DNA from: an uncultured Lachnospiraceae bacterium
Lineage (GTDB): Bacteria > Bacillota > Clostridia > Lachnospirales > Lachnospiraceae
NCBI GenBank assembly: GCA_934438085.1
Contig: CAKSBC010000027.1
Span: 1-12,264 of the forward strand
Direction: 5' to 3'
DNA: 12,264 bases
Shown: piece by piece, positions 5,891 through 12,264 of the stretch
How the letters are laid out: each line of letters begins with the position of its first letter
Numbering within the stretch: position 1 is the first letter of the stretch
Translations under genes and position numbers: made by a program
The notes under the pieces: generated by a model
What the model was told of the DNA's origin: nothing
What the model saw: only the letters and a program-made list of their open reading frames with translations
Database searches by the model: none

Positions 5891-6181
5891 TTACTTAGAC
5901 TCCTCTTCAGACTCCTCAACAGACTCCTCTTCAACAGCCTCTTCCTCAGCAGCCTCTGTCTCTTCTTCAGATTCCTCAGCCTCTGTCTCTTCCTCAGCTA
6001 CTTCCTCTTCAGTAGCCTCTGTCTCTTCTTCAGATTCCTCAGCCTCTGTCTCTTCAACAGACTCCTCTTCAACAGCCTCTGTCTCAGCAGCTGTTGTCTC
6101 AGCTGGCTTGCTTGAGCATGCTGTCATTGAAGCTACTGTCATAGCAGCAACTGCTGCCATCATAAGAAATCTCTTTTTCAT
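5891..6181 (-). CDS. Small Glu-rich repeat lipoprotein
   Basis: The 96-residue product starts with a lipoprotein signal peptide: basic MKKR, a hydrophobic Ala/Met/Val core, and the lipobox-like MTAC with Cys22. The remaining 75 residues are low complexity: 39 Glu, two Lys, no Asp, with the rest Ser, Thr, Ala, Val and one Pro. Units such as EEETEA and EESEEE recur. There is no folded domain; it would be a strongly acidic, probably disordered chain anchored by lipid to the outer face of the membrane. GGAGG precedes the ATG, and it has its own promoter candidate and terminator, so it is a real monocistronic gene despite low complexity. Possible roles such as cation binding or wall spacing are guesses. 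Confidence 0.8.
   Translation of the reverse strand: MKKRFLMMAAVAAMTVASMTACSSKPAETTAAETEAVEEESVEETEAEESEEETEATEEEVAEEETEAEESEEETEAAEEEAVEEESVEESEEESK
5951..6055 (-). repeat. 42-bp exact direct repeat (63-bp period) inside the lipoprotein gene
   Basis: Positions 5951-5992 and 6014-6055 are identical, giving a period of 63 bases or 21 codons. The repeat keeps frame, so slippage or recombination would change the acidic tail by 21 residues without breaking the gene. Confidence 0.85.
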
Positions 6182-6259
6182 AATAAATTACCTCCCTTAA
6201 ATGAATCAGTTATAAATTATAACCGAAACAAACATTGAAATCTCTTGACTTCGTTGCAG

Positions 6260-6287
6260 AGTATAACATTTTTAGTAAAAAAGTAAA
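6260..6287 (-). promoter_or_regulatory. Candidate promoter of the Glu-rich lipoprotein
   Basis: On the minus strand TTTACT (6282-6287) and TATACT (6260-6265) are 16 bases apart, about 80 bases before the ATG. A second TATAAT lies closer to the gene but lacks a recognisable -35. Either could be used. Confidence 0.4.
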
Positions 6288-6346
6288 TATAGAAATGGTG
6301 AAAAAATTATTAAAAAAGTGACTTAAATGTTTAAGAAATGATAGTA

Positions 6347-6375
6347 TTGACTTTACATACAGTATTTGCTAAAGT
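6347..6375 (+). promoter_or_regulatory. Promoter of the tRNA-Gln/tRNA-Leu unit
   Basis: TTGACT (6347-6352), a 17-base spacer and TAAAGT (6370-6375), preceded by TGC as an extended -10. It ends 20 bases before tRNA-Gln. The opposite-strand lipoprotein promoter is about 60 bases away. Confidence 0.5.
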
Positions 6376-6395
6376 TAAACGGCATGACTTTCAAT

Positions 6396-6467
6396 AGGGC
6401 CATAGCCAAGCGGTAAGGCACAGCACTTTGACTGCTGCATTCGAGGGTTCGAATCCCGCTGGCCCTG
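6396..6467 (+). tRNA. tRNA-Gln (anticodon TTG)
   Basis: Acceptor AGGGCCA/TGGCCCT, D arm GCC-GGC, anticodon stem CAGCA/TGCTG with loop CTTTGAC, T loop TTCGAAT, discriminator G. The T stem GAGGG/CCCGC contains one A-G mismatch, a small oddity. CCA is not encoded. Confidence 0.95.
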
Positions 6468-6497
6468 TTTCTTTTAAAATTTAAATTCATTTTATTC

Positions 6498-6577
<80 letters not shown>

Positions 6578-6582
6578 GTACC

Positions 6583-6619
6583 AAGAGAAATCGTCATATA
6601 CAGCGGTTTCTCTTTTTTT
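6583..6619 (+). terminator. Rho-independent terminator of the Gln/Leu tRNA unit
   Basis: AAGAGAAA (6583-6590) pairs with TTTCTCTT (6607-6614) around a 16-base loop, followed directly by more Ts. It lies 5 bases after tRNA-Leu. Confidence 0.85.
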
Positions 6620-6663
6620 GTATACTTTCTTATCCTCTATACACAAAAGCTACACAAATGATA

Positions 6664-6672
6664 TGCTATACT
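6664..6672 (+). promoter_or_regulatory. Extended -10 promoter element of the ABC exporter operon
   Basis: TGCTATACT matches an extended -10 (TGn plus TATACT). No good -35 is seen at 17 bases. It lies about 60 bases upstream of the chosen ABC start, just after the tRNA terminator. No MarR-type regulator gene, common beside such exporters, is adjacent. Confidence 0.4.
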
Positions 6673-6731
6673 ATATTTTACGCTTCTGAACGATGTGTTC
6701 ATTAATATATTCAAATCAGGATAAGAATAAT

Positions 6732-8573
6732 ATGAAGAAATACCTAAAATACGCAAAACCATATATTGTATTTTTTATTGTCGGGCCGATTATGATGCTG
6801 ACAGAAGTATTCGGAGAAATATGGATCCCTAAGCTTATGTCAATGATCATTGATAACGGAGTTGCTCAGCGTGATATCTCATACATACTTAAGGTTGGAC
6901 TTGTCATGCTTGGAGCATGTCTTATTATGGTGATCGGAGGCACACTCGGTGCGTTTTTCTCTGTAAAGGCATCGGTAGGATTTACTGCCGATTTGAGAAG
7001 CGACCTTTTCAAAAAGGTGCAGAAGTTTTCATTTGCCGATATAGATAAATTCTCAACAGGCTCACTTGTAACCAGACTTACCAACGATCTTCAGCAGATA
7101 CAGAACATGCTGGCAATGTCTTTACGTATGGCATTAAGAGCCCCGGGAATGCTTATCGGCGGTTTTATTATGGCACTCGGTCTTAACAGACAGCTTGCAA
7201 CGATATTGCTTATCGTTATACCGCTTTTAAGCATTGCCATATTTATTATAATGAAGTCCGCGTATCCTATGTTTACAAGAATGCAGACAGCCATAGATAA
7301 GCTCAATAACGGCATTCAGGAATCTCTTACAAACGTCAGAGTTATTAAATCCTTTGTAAGAGAAAAGCATGAAGAAGAAAAATTCTCTGTGCTTAATGAT
7401 GACCTTAAGGAAAAAACTCTCGGCGCCATGAACATTGTCATACTGACAATGCCGATCATGAGTTTATTTATGAATATCACATCATGTGCGGTAGTGTGGT
7501 TCGGAGGAAATCAGATCATAGCAGGAAGCATGCAGGTCGGAGATCTTACGGCTTTTATCACCTATGTGACACAGATACTTATGTCGCTTATGATGCTTGC
7601 GATGATAATACTTCAGTCATCTCGTTCAATGGCGTCCTTCCACAGAACTTCGGAGCTTCTTGATTTTGAAACCGAGCTTAATGATGAAAAATCTGCAAGT
7701 AAGGACAAGAAGGTTGAAAACGGCGTCATTGAATTCAAAAATGTTTATTTCAGATATACCTCTTTAGGAGAAGATACTGCGGAAATCAAGGATAAAACCG
7801 GCAACAACAAGAAAAACAAAAAGGCGGGGCAGCCAGCTGAACCTGATAACAATGCAGCAGTTGCCGAAGGTTCGGATGCGGTGCTTTCCGATATCAGCTT
7901 TGTTATAAATAAAGGAGAAACTGTGGGTATAATAGGTCCTACAGGCTGCGGAAAGACCTCTCTTGTTCAGCTTATACCGAGATTTTATGATGTAAGCTCA
8001 GGTTCTGTGCTTGTAGACGGTACGGATGTCAGAGATTATTCGCTTAAAAATCTTCGTGACGGTGTAGGCATGGTGCTTCAGTATAATACACTTTTTGCCG
8101 GAACTATATATGAGAATCTTCGCTGGGGAGATGAAAATGCTTCAGATGAAGAAGTAAGACGCTATGCCGGATATGCTCAGGCAGATGGCTTTATCGGAGA
8201 ATTTTCTGATGGCTATGATACTATGATAGAGCAGGGAGGATCCAATGTCTCCGGCGGTCAGAAGCAGAGACTGTGTATAGCAAGAGCACTGCTTAAGAAG
8301 CCTAAGATACTTATACTTGATGATTCGACATCGGCTGTAGATACAGCTACAGAAAAAAGGATCAACGAAGCATTTGCAGACGAGCTTAAGGATACTACAA
8401 AGCTTATCATAGCTCAGCGTATAGGCTCTGTTATTAATGCCGACAGGATCATAGTTATGGATGACGGAAAAATAACAGCAATAGGCACACATGCAGAGCT
8501 TATGGAAAGCTGCAAAGAGTATCAGGAGATATATTACAGTCAGATGGAAAAGAAAACGGAGGCAACAGCATGA
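6732..8573 (+). CDS. Heterodimeric ABC exporter, degenerate-site half (TMD-NBD)
   Basis: This 613-residue fusion has an ABC exporter transmembrane domain (about 1-310, six helices) and an ATPase domain. The ATPase motifs, numbered from the chosen start, are A-loop Tyr342, Walker A GPTGCGKT 402-409, Q-loop Gln450, signature VSGGQ 506-510, Walker B ILILDD with Asp531 where the catalytic Glu normally sits, and Gln562 in place of the switch His. Asp plus Gln marks the non-catalytic half of heterodimeric exporters such as BmrCD or TM287/288. An insertion of about 35 Lys/Asn-rich residues (about 344-380) follows the A-loop. I start at the ATG at 6732: AGG precedes it and the mature motif MKKYLKYAKPY begins there, while the ATG at 6693 has no ribosome site. 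It overlaps the partner gene by ATGA. Substrate unknown; drugs, lipids or peptides are possible. Confidence 0.93.
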   Translation: MKKYLKYAKPYIVFFIVGPIMMLTEVFGEIWIPKLMSMIIDNGVAQRDISYILKVGLVMLGACLIMVIGGTLGAFFSVKASVGFTADLRSDLFKKVQKFSFADIDKFSTGSLVTRLTNDLQQIQNMLAMSLRMALRAPGMLIGGFIMALGLNRQLATILLIVIPLLSIAIFIIMKSAYPMFTRMQTAIDKLNNGIQESLTNVRVIKSFVREKHEEEKFSVLNDDLKEKTLGAMNIVILTMPIMSLFMNITSCAVVWFGGNQIIAGSMQVGDLTAFITYVTQILMSLMMLAMIILQSSRSMASFHRTSELLDFETELNDEKSASKDKKVENGVIEFKNVYFRYTSLGEDTAEIKDKTGNNKKNKKAGQPAEPDNNAAVAEGSDAVLSDISFVINKGETVGIIGPTGCGKTSLVQLIPRFYDVSSGSVLVDGTDVRDYSLKNLRDGVGMVLQYNTLFAGTIYENLRWGDENASDEEVRRYAGYAQADGFIGEFSDGYDTMIEQGGSNVSGGQKQRLCIARALLKKPKILILDDSTSAVDTATEKRINEAFADELKDTTKLIIAQRIGSVINADRIIVMDDGKITAIGTHAELMESCKEYQEIYYSQMEKKTEATA

Positions 8574-10447
8574 ATAAAGAACAGCTTACAGCCTCACTTG
8601 AAAGAAGATACGGCGGCAGAAAAGCGGCTGCAGGAAAAAGAGGTCCCGGAGGCGGCAGACACGGTCACGGCGGAGGCCGCGGTGACAGCTCTAAGCCTAA
8701 GGATATCAAAAAAACCATTAAATATATAATGAGCTATGTGCTTAAGGAAAAGCTCAGACTTATCGGAGCACTTATTTGTGTGCTTATATCTACTGTTTCA
8801 ATGTTAGCGGCATCATATATGCTCAGGCCTATAATTAATACATATATAGTACCGACAGACGGTGGCAGAGGAGACGTATCAGGACTTGCTGCAGCACTTG
8901 CAGTAATGATGGGAGTTTATCTTGCCGGAATTCTTGCCACTTATATACAGTCCAGACTTTTAACGAGGATAGGACAAAACTGTCTGCAGAGCATGAGAGC
9001 GGATCTGTTTGATCATATGCAGACGCTTCCGGTAAAATACTATGACGGCAACACCAGAGGTGATCTGATGAGCCGTTATACCAACGACATAGACAATGTC
9101 GGAAATATGCTGTCATCGGCACTTATTTCTATATTTACAGCCGGACTTACACTTCTTGGTACACTTGCCCTGATGCTGTATACAAACTGGATACTTACAT
9201 TAGTAACTATTGTTGTTGTTCCGTTAATGCTAATGATAGTAAAGCGCATTTCAATGAGATCCTCCAAATACTTTGCAAGACAGCAGTCATCGCTCGGTGC
9301 GCTGAACGGATACATCGAAGAGTCTATAACCGGACAGAAGGTAATAAAAGTATTTAACCATGAGGGAATTGCCGAAGAAGAATTCGGGATCCTTAATGAC
9401 AAGCTTAAGAATGATCAGATATGGGCGCAGTTTTACAGCGGTGTGATGGGACCTGTTATGAACTGTTCGTCACAGGTTTGCTATTCACTGACTGCTGTTG
9501 TAGGAGGACTGCTTGCAGTATTGAGAGGCTTTGATATAGGAGGTCTTACAGTATTCCTTAACTATTCAAGACAGTTTTCAAGACCTATAAATGAGATCGC
9601 AATGACTACATCCACTATTTTTTCAGCTCTTGCCGGTGCGGAAAGAGTTTTAAGCGTTATGGAAGCAGAACCGGAGACACCGGATGATCCTGATGCCTAT
9701 GTTCCAAGCCCTATGCGCGGCGATGTAGTGATGAAAAATGTATGCTTCGGTTACAATGAGGATAAGCTGATACTTAAAAACATAGATCTTTACGCTCACC
9801 CGGGACAGAAGATTGCATTTGTAGGCTCTACGGGTGCAGGAAAAACTACAGTAATGAACCTTCTTCCGAGGTTCTATGACATTAACAGCGGTGAAATAAC
9901 CATAGACGGAGTGGACATCAGAAAATATTCGCGCAGTGAGCTTAGAAAAAATGTTACAATGGTATTGCAGGAGTCACATCTGTTCAGCGGAACCATAATG
10001 GAAAACATTCGTTACGGAAGACTTGATGCCACAGATGAAGAGGTTATAGAGGCTGCAAAGACAGCATCTGCCGATTCCTTTATAAGACATTTACCTATGG
10101 GTTATGATACATTTATAGACGCTGCCGGTTCAAATCTTTCTCAGGGACAGAGACAGCTTCTTAATATTGCAAGAGCGGCTGTATCAAAGGCTCCCGTGCT
10201 GATACTTGATGAAGCGACCTCATCTGTAGATACAAGGACAGAGCAATTGATCGACGAGGGAATGCATCATCTCATGAATGACAGAACGACATTTGTTATT
10301 GCGCACAGATTGTCTACTGTAAGAGATGCCAATGCTATAATGGTGCTTGAGCACGGAGAGATTATAGAAAGAGGCACGCATGAGCAGCTGTTGGAGCTTA
10401 AGGGCAGATATTATGAGCTCTATACGGGAAAGGCGGAGCTGGATTAA
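8570..10447 (+). CDS. Heterodimeric ABC exporter, catalytic half (TMD-NBD)
   Basis: This 625-residue partner of the preceding gene has a six-helix exporter domain (about 60-350) and a complete ATPase: A-loop Tyr395, Walker A GSTGAGKT 419-426, Q-loop Gln467, signature LSQGQ 523-527, Walker B with catalytic Glu548, and switch His579. The Gln in LSQGQ faces the partner's degenerate site, and the partner's VSGGQ completes the active site here, so the pair forms one competent and one weak ATP site. The start codon overlaps the previous stop (ATGA). The N-terminus has an unusual cytoplasmic extension: residues about 22-40 are Gly/Arg/His-rich (GPGGGRHGHGGGRG). Transport is outward from the cytoplasm; the substrate cannot be inferred. 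Confidence 0.94.
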   Translation: MNKEQLTASLERRYGGRKAAAGKRGPGGGRHGHGGGRGDSSKPKDIKKTIKYIMSYVLKEKLRLIGALICVLISTVSMLAASYMLRPIINTYIVPTDGGRGDVSGLAAALAVMMGVYLAGILATYIQSRLLTRIGQNCLQSMRADLFDHMQTLPVKYYDGNTRGDLMSRYTNDIDNVGNMLSSALISIFTAGLTLLGTLALMLYTNWILTLVTIVVVPLMLMIVKRISMRSSKYFARQQSSLGALNGYIEESITGQKVIKVFNHEGIAEEEFGILNDKLKNDQIWAQFYSGVMGPVMNCSSQVCYSLTAVVGGLLAVLRGFDIGGLTVFLNYSRQFSRPINEIAMTTSTIFSALAGAERVLSVMEAEPETPDDPDAYVPSPMRGDVVMKNVCFGYNEDKLILKNIDLYAHPGQKIAFVGSTGAGKTTVMNLLPRFYDINSGEITIDGVDIRKYSRSELRKNVTMVLQESHLFSGTIMENIRYGRLDATDEEVIEAAKTASADSFIRHLPMGYDTFIDAAGSNLSQGQRQLLNIARAAVSKAPVLILDEATSSVDTRTEQLIDEGMHHLMNDRTTFVIAHRLSTVRDANAIMVLEHGEIIERGTHEQLLELKGRYYELYTGKAELD

Positions 10448-10500
10448 TATTGATATTAAAATATAGAGGCCGACTTAACAGGAAAGCAAGCTTACATGGT

Positions 10501-10532
10501 GACATTTAACAGCAGTTTGTAGTGATAAATGT
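10501..10532. promoter_or_regulatory. Inverted repeat upstream of the AbiEi-like gene (candidate operator)
   Basis: GACATTTA (10501-10508) and TAAATGTC (10525-10532) form a perfect 8-base inverted repeat separated by 16 bases, 32 bases before the winged-helix gene. AbiEi antitoxins are known to repress their own promoter through inverted repeats, so this is a reasonable operator candidate. No T tract follows, so it is not a terminator for the ABC operon, and I see no clear promoter. Confidence 0.35.
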
Positions 10533-10563
10533 CTGCATTTACTGCGGCACGGAAGGGAGAAAT

Positions 10564-11193
10564 ATGCTGTACAAACACCTCAAAGGGAATTACGGAGAGG
10601 GCGAGCCGATAATGCTGAATGAAATTAGCGTTGACGGAATGTCAAATGTCAATCTCAGACAGCAGATAAAAAAGCTTGTCGACAGCGGAAGACTGAAAAG
10701 ATACGATACCGGTATATATTTTATAGCTGAAAAGAGTATTTTTGCTTCCGGCATGCAGCTTTCAAAGGAAAAGGTCATAGAACAAAAATACTTAAGAGAT
10801 CAAACGGGCGTATGCGGATATCTTAGCGGCATGCTTTTTGCTAACAGCATAGGAATAACATCGCAGATACCGCTTGTATATGAGCTTGTTACAAACAAGG
10901 CTACGAACGATTACAGAGAGATAATCCTTGCAGGCTCAAGAGTAGTAATACGAAAGCCAAAGGTTAGAATAAACGATGAAAACTGTAAGGTCCTTCAGTT
11001 TATGGAAATGCTGAAGGATATAGATGTTTTCTCTGAATTAGAAGGACGAGAGCTTACCGAGATGCTGCTTGGCTATATGCGTGCAGTGGGTATTGGATTC
11101 GTAGACATTGACAAATACCTTGAATATTTTCCGGATAAAATATTTAAGAACATGTATCGTGCCGGACTCATCGGCGGAAAAGAGGAGCCATGA
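10564..11193 (+). CDS. DUF6088 / AbiEi-like winged-helix protein (putative type IV antitoxin or regulator)
   Basis: This 209-residue protein begins MLYKHLKGNYGEGEPIMLNE and has an N-terminal winged-helix region (about 1-60, including NLRQQIKKLVDSGRLKRYDT and GIYF). A C-terminal domain follows with GYLSGMLFANSIGITSQIP, then SRVVIRKPKVRI and FPDKIFKNMY near the end. This pattern fits the DUF6088 family, related to AbiEi antitoxins. The ATG at 10564 has GGGAG just upstream; an upstream in-frame GTG at 10522 lies inside the inverted repeat region and lacks a site. Its stop overlaps the next gene's start (ATGA), a toxin-antitoxin type arrangement. It probably binds DNA and represses its own unit. 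It follows the ABC operon by 116 bases and could be cotranscribed with it. Confidence 0.75.
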   Translation: MLYKHLKGNYGEGEPIMLNEISVDGMSNVNLRQQIKKLVDSGRLKRYDTGIYFIAEKSIFASGMQLSKEKVIEQKYLRDQTGVCGYLSGMLFANSIGITSQIPLVYELVTNKATNDYREIILAGSRVVIRKPKVRINDENCKVLQFMEMLKDIDVFSELEGRELTEMLLGYMRAVGIGFVDIDKYLEYFPDKIFKNMYRAGLIGGKEEP

Positions 11194-12125
11194 GATATCT
11201 GCATCAGGATATAGAATTATTCAAAGAGGCTATAAATATAGCGGCATACGGAAACAGCATGCTGTCTCAGACTGCAGAGCTTGATTATTATCTGAGCGAG
11301 GCGGCAAAGGGGCTTGTGGAAAACTGTTCTTGTCTTGTCATGAAAGGGGCGGCAGCTCTTTCAAAATGTTACAGAGTTATAGGAAGAGCTATCGGAAAGC
11401 TCGAATTTGCGGCAATTGGAACCATTACAGCCGATGAAAGATTTGCGGTGATTGAGGATGTTAAACATACTGCAGCTATATTATGCTGTGATATAAAGGC
11501 AGAAGATTTTGAAAATGATATAGATGCTTTTATAAACGGGAACATTGAAAGATTTTGCTGCAGATTTATCTATGACAGTGTATGCAGTGTATTTTCAGGA
11601 AAAGAGAGCTTTGAGCTTATTATAGAATGCTGCAATGCTTCGCCTGATGAAGGTGTATCACTTCTTCCTATGGAGTGCGCGGTTCTTGATGCTGTAAGAC
11701 TTGAAGCACCTGAATATACCGAAGAATACGGTGCACAGAAAACAGAGCTTAAGGCAAGAGATATGGAGATCATACTTGCGGAAAAACTTTTTGATATTTG
11801 CGACAATTATCTTGAAGGAAATATCAGGAAGAATTCTGCGGATATATATGATATCTATATGCTTCTGCCGCTTGTAAGTACTGATGAGAACTTCACTGAG
11901 GCGGTGAAAAAGGTCAGAGCGGAGAGAGAAAACTCTGTATTACATCCTTCGGCACAGCCTGATAATGATATGGAGGAGCTTTTATACAGAATAGTTAAGG
12001 ATGAGGTATATAAGCAGGATTATAATGAACTGACCTCAAGACTGATAGACACTGCAGTGAGCTATGATGACGCTGCAAGTGCGATATATACAGCTGCCGA
12101 CAGCGGAGTATTCAGTGCTGTGTGA
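11190..12125 (+). CDS. AbiEii-like nucleotidyltransferase-fold protein lacking the catalytic acidic motif
   Basis: This 311-residue protein follows the AbiEi-like gene with an ATGA overlap and a GAGGAG site. Its start (MRYLHQDIELFKEAINIAA), the LDYYLSEAAKGL helix, VMKGAAALSKCYRVIGR (50-66) and EKLFDICDNYLEG...YDIYMLL (198-226) line up with AbiEii/AbiGii toxins. Those normally carry KGGTSLSK followed by RFSEDID. Here the first is KGAAALSK (Gly54, Thr55 and Ser56 all Ala) and the second is RAIGKLEF (66-73), so the DxD metal-binding aspartates are gone and only a Glu remains. The conserved RHLYD is also ADIYD. Length and frame are intact. It may be an inactive relic, a non-toxic binding partner or a repurposed protein. 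Alignment is from memory of the family, so functional loss is an inference. Confidence 0.7.
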   Translation: MRYLHQDIELFKEAINIAAYGNSMLSQTAELDYYLSEAAKGLVENCSCLVMKGAAALSKCYRVIGRAIGKLEFAAIGTITADERFAVIEDVKHTAAILCCDIKAEDFENDIDAFINGNIERFCCRFIYDSVCSVFSGKESFELIIECCNASPDEGVSLLPMECAVLDAVRLEAPEYTEEYGAQKTELKARDMEIILAEKLFDICDNYLEGNIRKNSADIYDIYMLLPLVSTDENFTEAVKKVRAERENSVLHPSAQPDNDMEELLYRIVKDEVYKQDYNELTSRLIDTAVSYDDAASAIYTAADSGVFSAV

Positions 12126-12190
12126 TGTATCGCATGAGCCCAGGTCAAGCATATTGTATTAAAAAAAGTAATTGATTAAATAGCAACAGG

Positions 12191-12234
12191 GCGTGTGAAA
12201 AAATGAAAGTTTTTTCACGCGTCTTTTTTCTTTT
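12191..12234 (+). terminator. Rho-independent terminator after the AbiE-like unit
   Basis: GCGTGTGAAAAAA (12191-12203), loop TGAAAG and TTTTTTCACGC (12210-12220) form an 11-bp stem with one G-T pair, followed by TCTTTTTTCTTTT. It ends rightward transcription of the exporter/AbiE-like region and is the inner part of the right repeat. Confidence 0.85.
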
Positions 12235-12242
12235 GTGGATAA
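12234..12242. other. Perfect DnaA-box 9-mer (TGTGGATAA) in right repeat
   Basis: This is the reverse complement of TTATCCACA, at the same place in the repeat as 29-37. See the left copy for interpretation. Confidence 0.4.
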
Positions 12243-12264
12243 AACAGATTTTTTCTCAAGAAAA

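Larger units (their letters stand above)
12188..12264. repeat. Right copy of ~76-bp inverted repeat (terminator-plus-tail element)
   Basis: This is the reverse-complement counterpart of 7-82, with the same order of hairpin, T/A-rich tail, DnaA-box 9-mer and small palindrome (TTTTCT-CA-AGAAAA). It runs exactly to the last base of the window, so the repeat could extend further. It lies 62 bases after the AbiEii-like stop. Confidence 0.85.

Noticed and set aside
5877..6200. A Ser-rich 107-codon frame opposite the lipoprotein gene
   Set aside because: Ser/Ala/Val runs are what the complement of Glu/Thr/Ala repeat codons gives. The minus-strand frame has a signal peptide, lipobox and ribosome site; this one has none.
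6693..6731. Upstream ATG adding 13 residues to the first ABC gene
   Set aside because: No ribosome site precedes it, and the ATG at 6732 begins at the usual exporter N-terminus.

Overview
The window looks like part of a low-to-moderate GC Firmicutes chromosome, most probably a gut or rumen Clostridia of the Lachnospiraceae type. The basis is strong AGGAGG-type ribosome binding sites, AT-rich spacers, Rho-independent hairpins, tRNA genes without an encoded CCA end, B-vitamin uptake by ECF S-components, a TPP riboswitch, and a Glu-rich lipoprotein of a kind common in that group. The assignment is inference; no 16S or marker gene is present.

Left half (minus strand, 96-5161): a B-vitamin and cofactor salvage block. 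In transcription order it carries an ECF S-component (possibly for pantothenate), a CoaX-like protein that has lost key active-site residues, and the NAD synthetase NadE. A promoter, TPP riboswitch and terminator-type expression platform follow, then thiW, thiM, a thiamine-binding MTH1187/YqgV protein and a HAD phosphatase. The logic is uptake or salvage of thiazole, pantothenate and NAD precursors, with the thiamine part switched off by TPP.

Middle (5440-6620): two plus-strand tRNA pairs, Arg(UCU)-His(GUG) and Gln(UUG)-Leu(UAG), each with a candidate promoter and a terminator. Between them, on the opposite strand, sits a 96-residue lipoprotein whose mature part is about half glutamate and is encoded by repetitive DNA.

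Right half (plus strand, 6732-12125): a translationally coupled heterodimeric ABC exporter (one degenerate and one canonical ATPase half). It is followed by a two-gene unit resembling a type IV AbiE-like toxin-antitoxin system: a DUF6088/AbiEi-like winged-helix protein and an AbiEii-like nucleotidyltransferase-fold protein. The latter lacks the acidic catalytic motif expected of the family.

The two ends of the window carry the same ~76-base sequence in inverted orientation. Each copy is a terminator hairpin followed by a conserved tail containing a perfect DnaA-box 9-mer. Each lies downstream of an outward-reading transcription unit, which suggests a dispersed terminator-like repeat and possibly the reason the sequence stops here.

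The most unusual signals are the two full-length but apparently catalytically defective enzymes (CoaX-like and AbiEii-like), the terminal inverted repeats with DnaA boxes, and the Glu-repeat lipoprotein.
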